The notes: generated by a model not told the origin, from the sequence alone. 64,000 nucleotides of DNA from Microbulbifer celer (GCF_020991125.1 NZ_CP087715.1:957501-1021500), one strand, 5' to 3'; shown: positions 44,611 to 52,405, numbered from the stretch's first letter. Translations and numbers: made by a program.

Positions 44611-44884
44611 AATCTGACCAGATTTCAACCCGTATTTCGGTCTTGGCGACCGTTATTTCTGGTTATCTCTTACCGGCACATAAAAATGTATATAAAACAA
44701 AGGGTTACTGAGTTCCAAGTTTTTGGGATAGTGGTCGTGTCGAGTGCTTAGTCTTTTCTGTACCAGCTACGGTAGCGCTACCCTCTTGACGCTTCGGGCC
44801 TTTCCACGCATTCTGGAAGAATTATGATGCCGAGATAGAAACGGCGAAATAGTAGCCTTTGGGGCTACGATATAAATGTTATAT
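44611..44884 (+). other. Putative attI region and first cassette junction
   Basis: This non-coding stretch lies between the SOS box and the first cassette. GTTATAT at 44878-44884 is the best insertion point: it matches the reverse complement of the first cassette's own R'' box (ACATAAC) at 6 of 7 bases. A hairpin GTAGCC/GGCTAC (44852-44868) lies just before it. Integrase-binding direct repeats could not be identified with confidence. Confidence 0.5.
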
Positions 44885-44898
44885 TTTCTGGAGGGCAA

Positions 44899-45369
44899 GT
44901 GCGCAAAGAAAGCATTAATGATGATCTCAAGCTGTTAGCCTTTGAATTTTTCTATTGGTTCTCAAGATTCGAGTTTTCTTTAAAGGAGAACAAGATCTTA
45001 AAAAGCGAAGATATTGGTGCCAATGCAGAACCAGGGTGGGACCAATTTGTTAAAAGATTCAAGGGGAAGTTTGAACACAGCGCTGAGACTCAGAAACTAT
45101 TGGATTTGAATCCTAAGCGGCAAAGAGTTTCCGCCAATTCAACCATAGAATGGAAGAGCGTTGGATTATCTGATTGCTCATCAGATTTATGCAAAACTGT
45201 TCGCTTGGTTAAAACAATAAGAAATAACTTATTTCATGGTGGCAAGCATGGTGCCGAAGGGTGGGATGATCCTATCAGAACTACTGAGCTACTTAGTACG
45301 GGTAAAGCTGTGCTAGATCAACTAGCAAGGTTAGGTGGCATAGAGGGTGACTACGCTCAGTGCTACTAA
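44899..45369 (+). CDS. Cassette 1: HEPN-like domain protein
   Basis: GTG start with GGAGGG 3 bases upstream, giving 156 residues. The C-terminal half holds RLVKTIRNNLFHGGKH, an R-x4-H motif in a helical context followed by another helix, as in HEPN domains, many of which are RNases in toxin-antitoxin or phage-defence systems. No nucleotidyltransferase partner or antitoxin is adjacent. This is the cassette nearest attI and so probably among the most recent arrivals and the best expressed. The domain call is from motif reading only. Confidence 0.6.
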   Translation: MRKESINDDLKLLAFEFFYWFSRFEFSLKENKILKSEDIGANAEPGWDQFVKRFKGKFEHSAETQKLLDLNPKRQRVSANSTIEWKSVGLSDCSSDLCKTVRLVKTIRNNLFHGGKHGAEGWDDPIRTTELLSTGKAVLDQLARLGGIEGDYAQCY

Positions 45370-45371
45370 AA

Positions 45372-45457
45372 ACATAACCAGGCCATGCTGACGGACGGCT
45401 TACGCAACGCGCTTCGCGCTAAAAACGCTCCAGCCGCCGCAGATGGCAACGTTAAAG
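45372..45457 (+). repeat. attC site, cassette 1
   Basis: R'' box ACATAAC and R' box GTTAAAG enclose imperfect inverted arms; 86 bases. Confidence 0.85.
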
Positions 45458-45482
45458 CTCACAAGCACTGTGATTCATATTT

Positions 45483-45731
45483 ATGGCAGAAATAACTGAT
45501 TATATAGTCATTTCCGGAAACGGATCAGAGTTAAAAGCCGATCCATTCGGAGAGAGTCTGGCTTTCGCTTGTGGTGATTGTGGGTATCCCGTTGTAGCGG
45601 TGACTGAAAAAGGGCAGCGTGGCTCGTCTATTGAGAATGCTTCAGTTTGCAGAGGCTGTTGGCAACATTATGTTGTGGAAGTACGAAACTCCGTACAGAA
45701 AATCGTGGTGTATCGGGCCCATGAGCTTTAA
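45483..45731 (+). CDS. Cassette 2: small zinc-ribbon-like protein
   Basis: This 82-residue protein has two CxxC pairs (ACGDCGYPVV and VCRGCWQHY) spaced about 26 residues apart, consistent with a zinc ribbon. Otherwise unrecognised. The stop codon lies within the R'' box of its attC. Confidence 0.6.
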   Translation: MAEITDYIVISGNGSELKADPFGESLAFACGDCGYPVVAVTEKGQRGSSIENASVCRGCWQHYVVEVRNSVQKIVVYRAHEL

Positions 45732-45871
45732 CAAAGCCAGGCAGGATGCTCCGGGCCTTCGGCCCTCCGCGGGACGTCCTACTTTGCGCACTTTGTTGCG
45801 CGAGTCGCTGCGCTCCCATTATCGCGCAACAAAGCGCGCAAAGTAGGCCGCCCCTGCTGGCGGCGTTATAT
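45726..45871 (+). repeat. attC site, cassette 2
   Basis: R'' CTTTAAC, R' GTTATAT; 146 bases with long complementary arms around GCGCAACAAAGCGCGC. Confidence 0.88.
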
Positions 45872-45907
45872 GTCAGTCAACACTCAGAGGAAGAGGAAAT
45901 AGAGATC

Positions 45908-46098
45908 ATGAAGAAGTCCAGTATCGCAGTATCAGTCGCAATTATAGGCATGCTTACCACAGTTGCCTTCAGGCTGGTAGCGAAAGTTTCGCGCTTGGAT
46001 TGAGTTCAGACTATTGGGGTGGGTTTTTCGGCAGTGCAGGTATCGGCTTAATGCTTGTGCTTTTGTTTGCGCTTTTTAGGAAGCCAAAAAATGGCTAA
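45908..46098 (+). pseudogene. Cassette 3: frameshifted small membrane protein, copy 1
   Basis: The ATG frame MKKSSIAVSVAIIGMLTT... stops at 46003 after 31 residues. A -1 shift near TTCAGGCTGG (about 45965-45975) joins it to an open frame reading GSESFALGLSSDYW...GLMLVLLFALFRKPKNG that ends at 46096-46098. The joined product of about 63 residues would have two hydrophobic helices. All three copies in the window carry the same shift. Either the gene was already broken when it was copied, or the shift is functional. Confidence 0.6.
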
Positions 46099-46108
46099 GT
46101 GCCAGGCC

Positions 46109-46228
46109 ATATAACAAGCAGCGGCAGAGCGACAGCCAACGCTACGCACCTTTTGTGTTACTCGCTGGCGCTCAAACATTAACACAAAATGCGCTCCGCG
46201 CTGGCTGCGCCTGCGCTGGGCGTTATGG
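46109..46228 (+). repeat. attC site, cassette 3
   Basis: R'' ATATAAC, R' GTTATGG; 120 bases. The arms are shared almost exactly with the attC sites of cassettes 7, 14, 24 and 28. Confidence 0.9.
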
Positions 46229-46612
46229 TGCCGGCCCGTAAAAATGGTTGTCTGTGCCAGCGTGTAATTATGAGCACTGCTTTGGCTCGCAGTATTTGGC
46301 TATTTGTCATGATAAAATCAAGCAGTTTCGTTCCTAGTGCTTTCGTTTAAGTCCGTAGGAACCGCGGCAACTCCGCTGCAGTAACGTGGAGTGCCAGTAA
46401 GAGAATAATTGGTTGGGGGAAGCTGGAAGTTCTTTCCTCATTTTAAGGAGCTTCGGCGCATTCGGTGCCCGTAGGTACCTCGGAGCGCGTCAGCCATAAC
46501 CAGGCGCTGCAACCGACATCTTACTTTGGGCACTTTGTTGCGCAGTCGCTACGCTCCTATTTTCGCGCAACAAAGCGCCCAAAGTAAGCTGCGGCTGAGC
46601 GCGGCGTTATGG
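46229..46612 (+). repeat. Cassette 4: ORF-less repeated cassette, copy A (with attC 46494-46612)
   Basis: A 384-base cassette without a convincing gene. It contains an extended -10-like TGATAAAAT (46310-46318) and a bulged hairpin formed by GGCAACTCC and GGAGTGCC, and ends in an attC with R'' CCATAAC and R' GTTATGG. It is identical by eye to copy D at 51215-51598. Short frames differ between copies through non-synonymous changes and stops, arguing against coding. Confidence 0.8.
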
Positions 46613-46997
46613 TGCCGGGCCGTAAAAATGGTTGTCTGTGCCAGCGTGTAATTTAGAGCACTAATTTGGCGCGCAGCATTTGGCTTTTTGCCATGGTAAA
46701 ATTAAGCAGTTTCTTTCCTAGTGCTTTCGTTTAAGTTCATTGGGATAGCGGCAACTCCGCTGCAGTAACGTGGAGTGCCAATAAGAGAATAATTGGTTGG
46801 GGAAAGCTGGAAGTTATTTCCTCGTTTTTAAGGAGCTTCGGCGCATTCGGTGCCCGTAGGTACTTCGGAGTGCGTCAGCCATAACCAGGCGCTGCAACCG
46901 ACATCTTAATTTGGGCACTTTGTTGCGCGGTCGCTACGCTCCTATTTTCGCGCAAAAAAGCGCCCAAAGTAAGCTGCGGCTGAGCGCGGCGTTATGG
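46613..46997 (+). repeat. Cassette 5: ORF-less repeated cassette, copy B (attC 46879-46997)
   Basis: Same family as copy A with scattered substitutions; nearly identical to copy F (60438 onward). The TGGTAAAAT element and the GGCAACTCC/GGAGTGCC hairpin are retained. attC boxes are CCATAAC and GTTATGG. Confidence 0.8.
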
Positions 46998-47382
46998 TGC
47001 CGGGTCGTAAAATTAGTGGTCTGTGCCAGCGTGTAATTTTTAGCACTATTTTGGCACGCAGTATTTGGCAATTTGCCATGATAAAATCAAGCAGTTTCGT
47101 TCCTAGTGCTTCCGTTTCAGTTCATGGGAACCGCGGCAACTCCGCCGCAGTAACGTGGAGTGCCAGTAAGAGAATAATAGGTTCGGGAAGGTTGGAATTT
47201 CTTCCCTCGTTTTTAAGGAGCTTCGGCGCATTCAGTGCCCGTAGGTACTTCGGAGCGCGTCAGCCATAACCAGGCGCTGCAACCGACATCTTACTTTGGG
47301 CACTTTATTACGCAGTCGCTACGCTCCTATTTTCGCGCAATAAAGCGCCCAAAGTAAGCTGCGGCTGAGCGCGGCGTTATAT
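46998..47382 (+). repeat. Cassette 6: ORF-less repeated cassette, copy C (attC 47264-47382)
   Basis: Third copy, closest to copy E (52901-53285). Base changes here open a 91-codon frame from 46994 that is closed in every other copy, so it is probably not a gene. attC boxes CCATAAC and GTTATAT. Confidence 0.8.
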
Positions 47383-47418
47383 GTCAGTCAACACTCAGAG
47401 GAAGAGGAAATAGAGATC

Positions 47419-47609
47419 ATGAAGAAGTCCAGTATCGCAGTATCAGTCGCAATTATAGGCATGCTTACCACAGTTGCCTTCAGGCTGGTAGCGAAAGTTT
47501 CGCGCTTGGATTGAGTTCAGACTATTGGGGTGGGTTTTTCGGCAGTGCAGGTATCGGCTTAATGCTTGTGCTTTTGTTTGCGCTTTTTAGGAAGCCAAAA
47601 AATGGCTAA
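47419..47609 (+). pseudogene. Cassette 7: frameshifted small membrane protein, copy 2
   Basis: Identical by eye to the copy at 45908-46098, including the position of the frameshift. The first frame ends at 47514 and the second at 47609. It starts the first instance of the duplicated two-cassette block (47376-48248). Confidence 0.6.
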
Positions 47610-47619
47610 GTGCCAGGCC

Positions 47620-47739
47620 ATATAACAAGCAGCGGCAGAGCGACAGCCAACGCTACGCACCTTTTGTGTTACTCGCTGGCGCTCAAACATTAACACAAAA
47701 TGCGCTCCGCGCTGGCTGCGCCTGCGCTGGGCGTTAGGC
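47620..47739 (+). repeat. attC site, cassette 7
   Basis: R'' ATATAAC, R' GTTAGGC; 120 bases, same arms as the cassette 3 site. Confidence 0.9.
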
Positions 47740-47758
47740 AGAATCAAGGAATGATTTT

Positions 47759-48136
47759 ATGAGCGAAATTCTAGAAGCGGAAGTAATGAAGGAAGAGGAA
47801 AATCTTCGCGAAGCAATGCTTTCTTCAGATGTAAATAGCCTCAATAAATATTTGGCTGAAAACCTAATTTTCACTAATCACTTCGGCCAACGCTTGAATA
47901 AAAGTATGGATCTAGAGGCGCATGAAAGTGGCTCACTTAAGATAACATCGATAGAATTAAGCGATCAAAAGATATTGCTAAGTGGCCAAAATACAGCTGT
48001 TGTATCCGTTAAAGCAAATATAGAAGGTACATATTCAGGTAAGCCAGCTGGCGGGAACTTTACATTTACTCACGTTTGGTCAAAGGATACTGGGCAATGG
48101 CAGGTTATAGCAGCGCACTCTGGCACCGCTGCCTAA
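47759..48136 (+). CDS. Cassette 8: NTF2-like (DUF4440) protein, copy 1
   Basis: This 125-residue protein has the cone-shaped NTF2/SnoaL-like pattern: an N-terminal helix (EEENLREAMLSSDVNSLNKYLAENLIFTN), central strands, and a closing TFTHVWSKDTGQWQVIAAHSG typical of DUF4440. Such folds serve as enzymes or small-ligand binders; the substrate is unknown. An identical copy is cassette 15. Confidence 0.75.
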   Translation: MSEILEAEVMKEEENLREAMLSSDVNSLNKYLAENLIFTNHFGQRLNKSMDLEAHESGSLKITSIELSDQKILLSGQNTAVVSVKANIEGTYSGKPAGGNFTFTHVWSKDTGQWQVIAAHSGTAA

Positions 48137-48249
48137 CAAAGCGCAGCAAAGGGACGGCTTACTTTATGCACGTCTTGCGCTGGTCGCTGCGCTCCCATTT
48201 TCGCGCAAAACGCGCATAAAGTAAGCCGCCCCTGTGCGCGGCGTTATGC
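48131..48249 (+). repeat. attC site, cassette 8
   Basis: R'' GCCTAAC (overlaps the gene's stop), R' GTTATGC; 119 bases. Confidence 0.9.
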
Positions 48250-48277
48250 ATCGGTATCGTAGGTCGGTGGGAATAGA

Positions 48278-48547
48278 ATGAAATTATTGTGGTTTTTAGG
48301 AATACCGTATTACATTTTTGTCGCACTGATTATCGGCCAGATCGCCACGGGAGCTGTATGGTACTTGCTACTTCTAGTCCCACTACTTCTCGCCTACGAC
48401 AAACTCAGTCAAGTGGCATACTCATCGGCGGTGGTTCAGCGTGGCATATCAAAGGTGCATTTTTCTGCATTTTTGGTGCTAGCACAATTAGTGCTAATTT
48501 CTGTTGTAGCGGGCTTGGTTTATAGTTTGGTGGGCATCAATGCATAA
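48278..48547 (+). CDS. Cassette 9: small membrane protein
   Basis: This 89-residue protein has three predicted hydrophobic helices (YYIFVALIIGQIATGAVWYL, LLLLVPLLLAY and the C-terminal LVLAQLVLISVVAGLVYSLV segment). No family recognised. The stop overlaps the attC R'' box. Confidence 0.6.
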   Translation: MKLLWFLGIPYYIFVALIIGQIATGAVWYLLLLVPLLLAYDKLSQVAYSSAVVQRGISKVHFSAFLVLAQLVLISVVAGLVYSLVGINA

Positions 48548-48685
48548 CAAACGCAAGCAGGATGCTACGGCCCTTCGGGCCTCCGCGGGACGCCCAACGC
48601 TATGCACCTTTTGTGCGGGTCGCTGCGCTCCCAGTTTCGCACAAAACGTGCACAGCATTGGTCGCCCCTGTTGCGGGCGTTAAGT
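48542..48685 (+). repeat. attC site, cassette 9
   Basis: R'' GCATAAC, R' GTTAAGT; 144 bases. The same arm family is used by cassettes 11 and 19. Confidence 0.9.
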
Positions 48686-48693
48686 GTCAATAC

Positions 48694-49044
48694 ATGATCA
48701 ACTGGAATATTAAAAATTCAAAAGAAAAAAGGGAAAATTGGTTCTTCCCGAGCTTTGAGGTTCAGGAGTATTTATTGCCTGTTGTCAACGTTGGAGTCCC
48801 TATTTTTGATGAATATAGTGATACAACGTATGAACTGGATGACTGTATGAGGCTGCGAAATGTTATTGCATCGTTGATGGAGACACTGAGCCTTACCAAT
48901 AAAAGCAAGATCAGATATGAAACAATCTATAAGGGATTAGAAAGTTTGGATAAGTCGTTGATCATTGAAACTCTGGAAAATTTAGATGCGGCCGCAAATC
49001 TGGCAATTAAAGACCGCACAGCACTGGTTTTTTACGGAGACTGA
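48694..49044 (+). CDS. Cassette 10: hypothetical protein
   Basis: The ATG at 48694, eight bases after R', gives a 116-residue acidic soluble protein (MINWNIKNSKEKRENWFFPS...). It has predicted helices in the second half and no recognised motif. AT-rich base use contrasts with the housekeeping genes, as for most cassettes here. Confidence 0.6.
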   Translation: MINWNIKNSKEKRENWFFPSFEVQEYLLPVVNVGVPIFDEYSDTTYELDDCMRLRNVIASLMETLSLTNKSKIRYETIYKGLESLDKSLIIETLENLDAAANLAIKDRTALVFYGD

Positions 49045-49053
49045 TGGCCACGC

Positions 49054-49171
49054 ACTTAACAATTCGTTCCAGGGGACGGCCAACGCTATGCACCTTTTGT
49101 GCGGGTCGCTACGCTCCCATTTTCGCACAAAAGTTACATAGCATTGTCCGCCCCTGAACTCAACGTTATGT
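49054..49171 (+). repeat. attC site, cassette 10
   Basis: R'' ACTTAAC, R' GTTATGT; 118 bases. Confidence 0.88.
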
Positions 49172-49181
49172 GTAGTAAGCC

Positions 49182-49472
49182 ATGAAAAAGGATATCTATT
49201 CGAGTTACATTGGGGCAAAAGGTGTTGTGTTCGCTTGGATTGGTGCGGCGCTTGGGCCAATTTTTCTATTAATAGGCATCACTGAGAATTCTTTCAGTCA
49301 TGGGTTTATCGGATCGCTTATGCTCGTAGTAGTTTTACTCTCAATCAAAGATGGCCGTGAGGCGCGCAAAGCCGGTGTAAACTCTGATTTCTGGGTTTTG
49401 ACCATTGTTCCAATCGCAATACTTTTTGTCGGCATAGCCTTGGCATTCCTGAGTTACCGTGGTCACATATAG
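49182..49472 (+). CDS. Cassette 11: small membrane protein
   Basis: This 96-residue protein has three hydrophobic segments (VFAWIGAALGPIFLLIGI, GFIGSLMLVVVLLS, FWVLTIVPIAILFVGIALAF) separated by a short charged loop KDGREARKAG. No family recognised. Confidence 0.6.
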   Translation: MKKDIYSSYIGAKGVVFAWIGAALGPIFLLIGITENSFSHGFIGSLMLVVVLLSIKDGREARKAGVNSDFWVLTIVPIAILFVGIALAFLSYRGHI

Positions 49473-49487
49473 CTTCAGAGCGGGTAC

Positions 49488-49631
49488 ACATAACAAACGC
49501 AAGCAGGATGCTCCGGCCCTTCGGGCCTCCGCGGGACGCCCAACGCTATGCACATTTTGTGCGGGTCGCTGCGCTCCCAGTTTCGCACAAAACGTGCATA
49601 GCATTGGGCGCCCCTGTTGCGGGCGTTAGCT
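49488..49631 (+). repeat. attC site, cassette 11
   Basis: R'' ACATAAC, R' GTTAGCT; 144 bases. Confidence 0.88.
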
Positions 49632-49637
49632 GTTGGA

Positions 49638-49961
49638 ATGAGGGTTTTTGGATCTGCACCGGAGAACGGCCCAAGCAGGGCAGTTGGTAGCTCCAGCGGT
49701 GCCACGGGCGCCGCGGCAGTTTTAAAGCGCGGAGGTAGTAGCCGAACTCGGCGCTGCCGCTTCCTGGCGTGCAGACCGGAGGGGTATGCCGTCGCCGCTT
49801 TTGCGCGGAAAGGCCGCAGCGGCGTCCGGCTTTCTGCCAGTCGAGCACCGGGGCGGGCTTCGCTCAGCCGCGAGGGCGCTCTTGCGGAGAATGCCCCTTC
49901 CACAGCTAACAAATCGCTCAAGTACGTTCCGGCCCTTCGGGCCTCCACCGGACGCGGCTAA
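49638..49961 (+). CDS. Cassette 12: Arg/Ala-rich protein, paralogue of cassette 13
   Basis: This 107-residue GC-rich frame runs from the ATG 7 bases after R' into its attC. It shares an ungapped alignment with cassette 13: PENG, ATGA, KRGG, RRC.F, GYA.AA.ARK.RS.VRL.ASR.PG.AS and PSTANKSLKYVP. Very basic composition suggests nucleic-acid binding if expressed. The frame is preserved without indels but many substitutions change residues, so coding is not certain. Confidence 0.45.
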   Translation: MRVFGSAPENGPSRAVGSSSGATGAAAVLKRGGSSRTRRCRFLACRPEGYAVAAFARKGRSGVRLSASRAPGRASLSREGALAENAPSTANKSLKYVPALRASTGRG

Positions 49962-49990
49962 AGCCGCGCCGCTTAGCTCAGACGTTAGCT
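49904..49990 (+). repeat. attC site, cassette 12
   Basis: R'' AGCTAAC, R' GTTAGCT; 87 bases. The gene frame reads through the R'' box into the arms. Confidence 0.85.
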
Positions 49991-49996
49991 GTTGGA

Positions 49997-50338
49997 ATGA
50001 GTGTGCTTAGAACGGTACCGGAGAACGGCCAGAGTGGTGCAGTCGGTAGCTACCGCCGTGCCACGGGCGCCACGGCGGCTTCCAAGCGCGGAGGTGATAG
50101 CCTGGCTCGGCGTTGCCACTTTTTCGTCGGTAGTCCGGCGGGCTATGCGACTGCCGCTTCTGCCCGGAAACGCCGCAGCTGCGTTCGGCTTGCCGCCAGT
50201 CGAGAGCCGGGGCCGGCTTCGCTCATCGGCCGAGGTGCGTTTGCGGCGAATACACCTTCCACAGCTAACAAGTCGCTCAAGTACGTTCCGGGCCTGTCGG
50301 CCCTCCACCGGACGCGCTTACGCGCGCCGCTTAGCTAA
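49997..50338 (+). CDS. Cassette 13: Arg/Ala-rich protein, paralogue of cassette 12
   Basis: A 113-residue basic protein (MSVLRTVPENGQSGAVGSYR...), collinear and about three-quarters identical in DNA to cassette 12 with no gaps up to the attC. It ends inside its own attC. Function unknown; see cassette 12. Confidence 0.45.
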   Translation: MSVLRTVPENGQSGAVGSYRRATGATAASKRGGDSLARRCHFFVGSPAGYATAASARKRRSCVRLAASREPGPASLIGRGAFAANTPSTANKSLKYVPGLSALHRTRLRAPLS

Positions 50339-50347
50339 TCGTTATAT
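50263..50347 (+). repeat. attC site, cassette 13
   Basis: R'' AGCTAAC, R' GTTATAT; 85 bases. Confidence 0.85.
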
Positions 50348-50383
50348 GTCAGTCAACACTCAGAGGAAGAGGAAATAGAGATC

Positions 50384-50574
50384 ATGAAGAAGTCCAGTAT
50401 CGCAGTATCAGTCGCAATTATAGGCATGCTTACCACAGTTGCCTTCAGGCTGGTAGCGAAAGTTTCGCGCTTGGATTGAGTTCAGACTATTGGGGTGGGT
50501 TTTTCGGCAGTGCAGGTATCGGCTTAATGCTTGTGCTTTTGTTTGCGCTTTTTAGGAAGCCAAAAAATGGCTAA
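50384..50574 (+). pseudogene. Cassette 14: frameshifted small membrane protein, copy 3
   Basis: Third copy of the sequence at 45908 and 47419, identical by eye and with the same -1 shift. It begins the second instance of the duplicated block (50341-51213). Confidence 0.6.
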
Positions 50575-50584
50575 GTGCCAGGCC

Positions 50585-50704
50585 ATATAACAAGCAGCGG
50601 CAGAGCGACAGCCAACGCTACGCACCTTTTGTGTTACTCGCTGGCGCTCAAACATTAACACAAAATGCGCTCCGCGCTGGCTGCGCCTGCGCTGGGCGTT
50701 AGGC
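50585..50704 (+). repeat. attC site, cassette 14
   Basis: R'' ATATAAC, R' GTTAGGC; identical to the cassette 7 site. Confidence 0.9.
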
Positions 50705-50723
50705 AGAATCAAGGAATGATTTT

Positions 50724-51101
50724 ATGAGCGAAATTCTAGAAGCGGAAGTAATGAAGGAAGAGGAAAATCTTCGCGAAGCAATGCTTTCTTCAGATGTAAA
50801 TAGCCTCAATAAATATTTGGCTGAAAACCTAATTTTCACTAATCACTTCGGCCAACGCTTGAATAAAAGTATGGATCTAGAGGCGCATGAAAGTGGCTCA
50901 CTTAAGATAACATCGATAGAATTAAGCGATCAAAAGATATTGCTAAGTGGCCAAAATACAGCTGTTGTATCCGTTAAAGCAAATATAGAAGGTACATATT
51001 CAGGTAAGCCAGCTGGCGGGAACTTTACATTTACTCACGTTTGGTCAAAGGATACTGGGCAATGGCAGGTTATAGCAGCGCACTCTGGCACCGCTGCCTA
51101 A
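50724..51101 (+). CDS. Cassette 15: NTF2-like (DUF4440) protein, copy 2
   Basis: Encodes exactly the same 125 residues as cassette 8 (47759-48136). The surrounding DNA is also identical, so the duplication is recent. Here it is followed by ORF-less copy D instead of cassette 9. Confidence 0.75.
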   Translation: MSEILEAEVMKEEENLREAMLSSDVNSLNKYLAENLIFTNHFGQRLNKSMDLEAHESGSLKITSIELSDQKILLSGQNTAVVSVKANIEGTYSGKPAGGNFTFTHVWSKDTGQWQVIAAHSGTAA

Positions 51102-51214
51102 CAAAGCGCAGCAAAGGGACGGCTTACTTTATGCACGTCTTGCGCTGGTCGCTGCGCTCCCATTTTCGCGCAAAACGCGCATAAAGTAAGCCGCCCCTGT
51201 GCGCGGCGTTATGG
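51096..51214 (+). repeat. attC site, cassette 15
   Basis: R'' GCCTAAC, R' GTTATGG; 119 bases. Confidence 0.9.
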
Positions 51215-51598
51215 TGCCGGCCCGTAAAAATGGTTGTCTGTGCCAGCGTGTAATTATGAGCACTGCTTTGGCTCGCAGTATTTGGCTATTTGTCATGATA
51301 AAATCAAGCAGTTTCGTTCCTAGTGCTTTCGTTTAAGTCCGTAGGAACCGCGGCAACTCCGCTGCAGTAACGTGGAGTGCCAGTAAGAGAATAATTGGTT
51401 GGGGGAAGCTGGAAGTTCTTTCCTCATTTTAAGGAGCTTCGGCGCATTCGGTGCCCGTAGGTACCTCGGAGCGCGTCAGCCATAACCAGGCGCTGCAACC
51501 GACATCTTACTTTGGGCACTTTGTTGCGCAGTCGCTACGCTCCTATTTTCGCGCAACAAAGCGCCCAAAGTAAGCTGCGGCTGAGCGCGGCGTTATTT
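51215..51598 (+). repeat. Cassette 16: ORF-less repeated cassette, copy D (attC 51480-51598)
   Basis: Identical by eye to copy A over the whole cassette; only the final bases of R' (GTTATTT), which belong to the next cassette, differ. Confidence 0.8.
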
Positions 51599-51608
51599 GC
51601 GAAGAGCC

Positions 51609-51884
51609 ATGACGACAACAATTGCACTTTTTCTGTTAGTCTCGGCGCCATCGTTTTCTGCCGAGTGTAACCAAGAATTAGCGAAAGAGATTGGCATAAA
51701 AGCCATTAAGAGTAACTTTCCGAATGAGCACAAAGAACACAAGCCTTTTGCGGTAGCTGCAGACAAGCAGTTCTGGTTTGTAGTCCCGGCGGTAGTGGGG
51801 AAATATTCACGTGGCGGTGGTGCACCGGAGGCCGTCATTGAGAAACAGTCTTGCAAGGTAGTCCGAGTGTCCCTTGCCAAGTAA
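51609..51884 (+). CDS. Cassette 17: secreted NTF2-fold immunity-like protein
   Basis: The ATG at 51609 gives 91 residues with a signal peptide (MTTTIALFLLVSAPSFSA before EC). The mature part (AKEIGIKAIKSNFP...FAVAADKQFWFVVPAVVG...GGGAPEAVIEKQSCKVVRV) follows the short helix-plus-sheet pattern of NTF2-fold immunity proteins (Imm-NTF2-2 type). No cognate toxin is nearby. An upstream TTG inside the R' box is a less likely start. Family call is tentative. Confidence 0.5.
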   Translation: MTTTIALFLLVSAPSFSAECNQELAKEIGIKAIKSNFPNEHKEHKPFAVAADKQFWFVVPAVVGKYSRGGGAPEAVIEKQSCKVVRVSLAK

Positions 51885-51886
51885 GC

Positions 51887-51971
51887 AAATAACCAGGCCA
51901 TGCTGCGGACCTCCTACACAACGCACTTCGTGCTAAAAGCGTTCCGGCCGCCACAGATGGCAACGTTAAGT
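51887..51971 (+). repeat. attC site, cassette 17
   Basis: R'' AAATAAC, R' GTTAAGT; 85 bases, arms resembling the cassette 1 site. Confidence 0.88.
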
Positions 51972-51996
51972 GTCAGATTAAGCCCTGGATTAAATT

Positions 51997-52251
51997 ATGG
52001 ATAATGACGCATACAGGCTTGGTTTAAAAAGCTACGCTCGAAATCGAGGCAATTATAAAAACCCTTACCCCCGCTCTGATTCTCGTCACAACGATTTTGA
52101 GCGGGGTTGGACTCAAGGGTTAAAAAGAATGCCTGAGTCGGTAGCAAATGAATTCTCTCGTCAAAACTATCGAGCAGAGATGGAAAAAATGGCAGAGTTA
52201 AAGCGAGAGCGTGAGAGAGTTAAAGATGCCTACCTCAAGAGAAAAGGTTAG
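51997..52251 (+). CDS. Cassette 18: ribosome modulation factor-like protein
   Basis: An 84-residue basic protein. The N-terminal half (AYRLGLKSYARNRGNYKNPYP...FERGWTQGLKRM) matches the RMF-like pattern AYxxGxxAxxxGxxxNPYxxxxxxxxxWxxGW. A long charged helix (YRAEMEKMAELKRERERVKDAYLKRKG) follows and is not part of canonical RMF. RMF dimerises 70S ribosomes in stationary phase; whether this one binds ribosomes is inference. Confidence 0.5.
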   Translation: MDNDAYRLGLKSYARNRGNYKNPYPRSDSRHNDFERGWTQGLKRMPESVANEFSRQNYRAEMEKMAELKRERERVKDAYLKRKG

Positions 52252-52261
52252 AGGTTGGCAC

Positions 52262-52405
52262 ACTTAACAAAGCCGGGCAGTATGCTCCGGGCCTTCGGCC
52301 CTCCGCGGGACAGCTTACCTTGTGCACGTTTTGCGCAGGTCGCTGCGCTCCCATTTTTGCGCAAAACGCGCACAAGGCAAGCTGCCCCTGCCGGCGGCGT
52401 TATGG
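52262..52405 (+). repeat. attC site, cassette 18
   Basis: R'' ACTTAAC, R' GTTATGG; 144 bases. Confidence 0.9.

Noticed and set aside
46225..47269. Short frames in the ORF-less cassettes, including a 91-codon frame in copy C and a 13-codon MIKSSSFVPSA-type frame
   Set aside because: The long frame is closed by stops in other copies, and differences between copies change residues freely, so there is no sign of coding constraint.
47559..47747. 62-codon minus-strand frame repeated at 50524-50712
   Set aside because: It runs antisense through the attC arms and the tail of the frameshifted cassette; it is repeated only because the DNA is duplicated.
49475..50308. Long minus-strand frames opposite cassettes 12 and 13
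   Set aside because: GC-rich shadow frames crossing attC sites; no start signal and no family resemblance.
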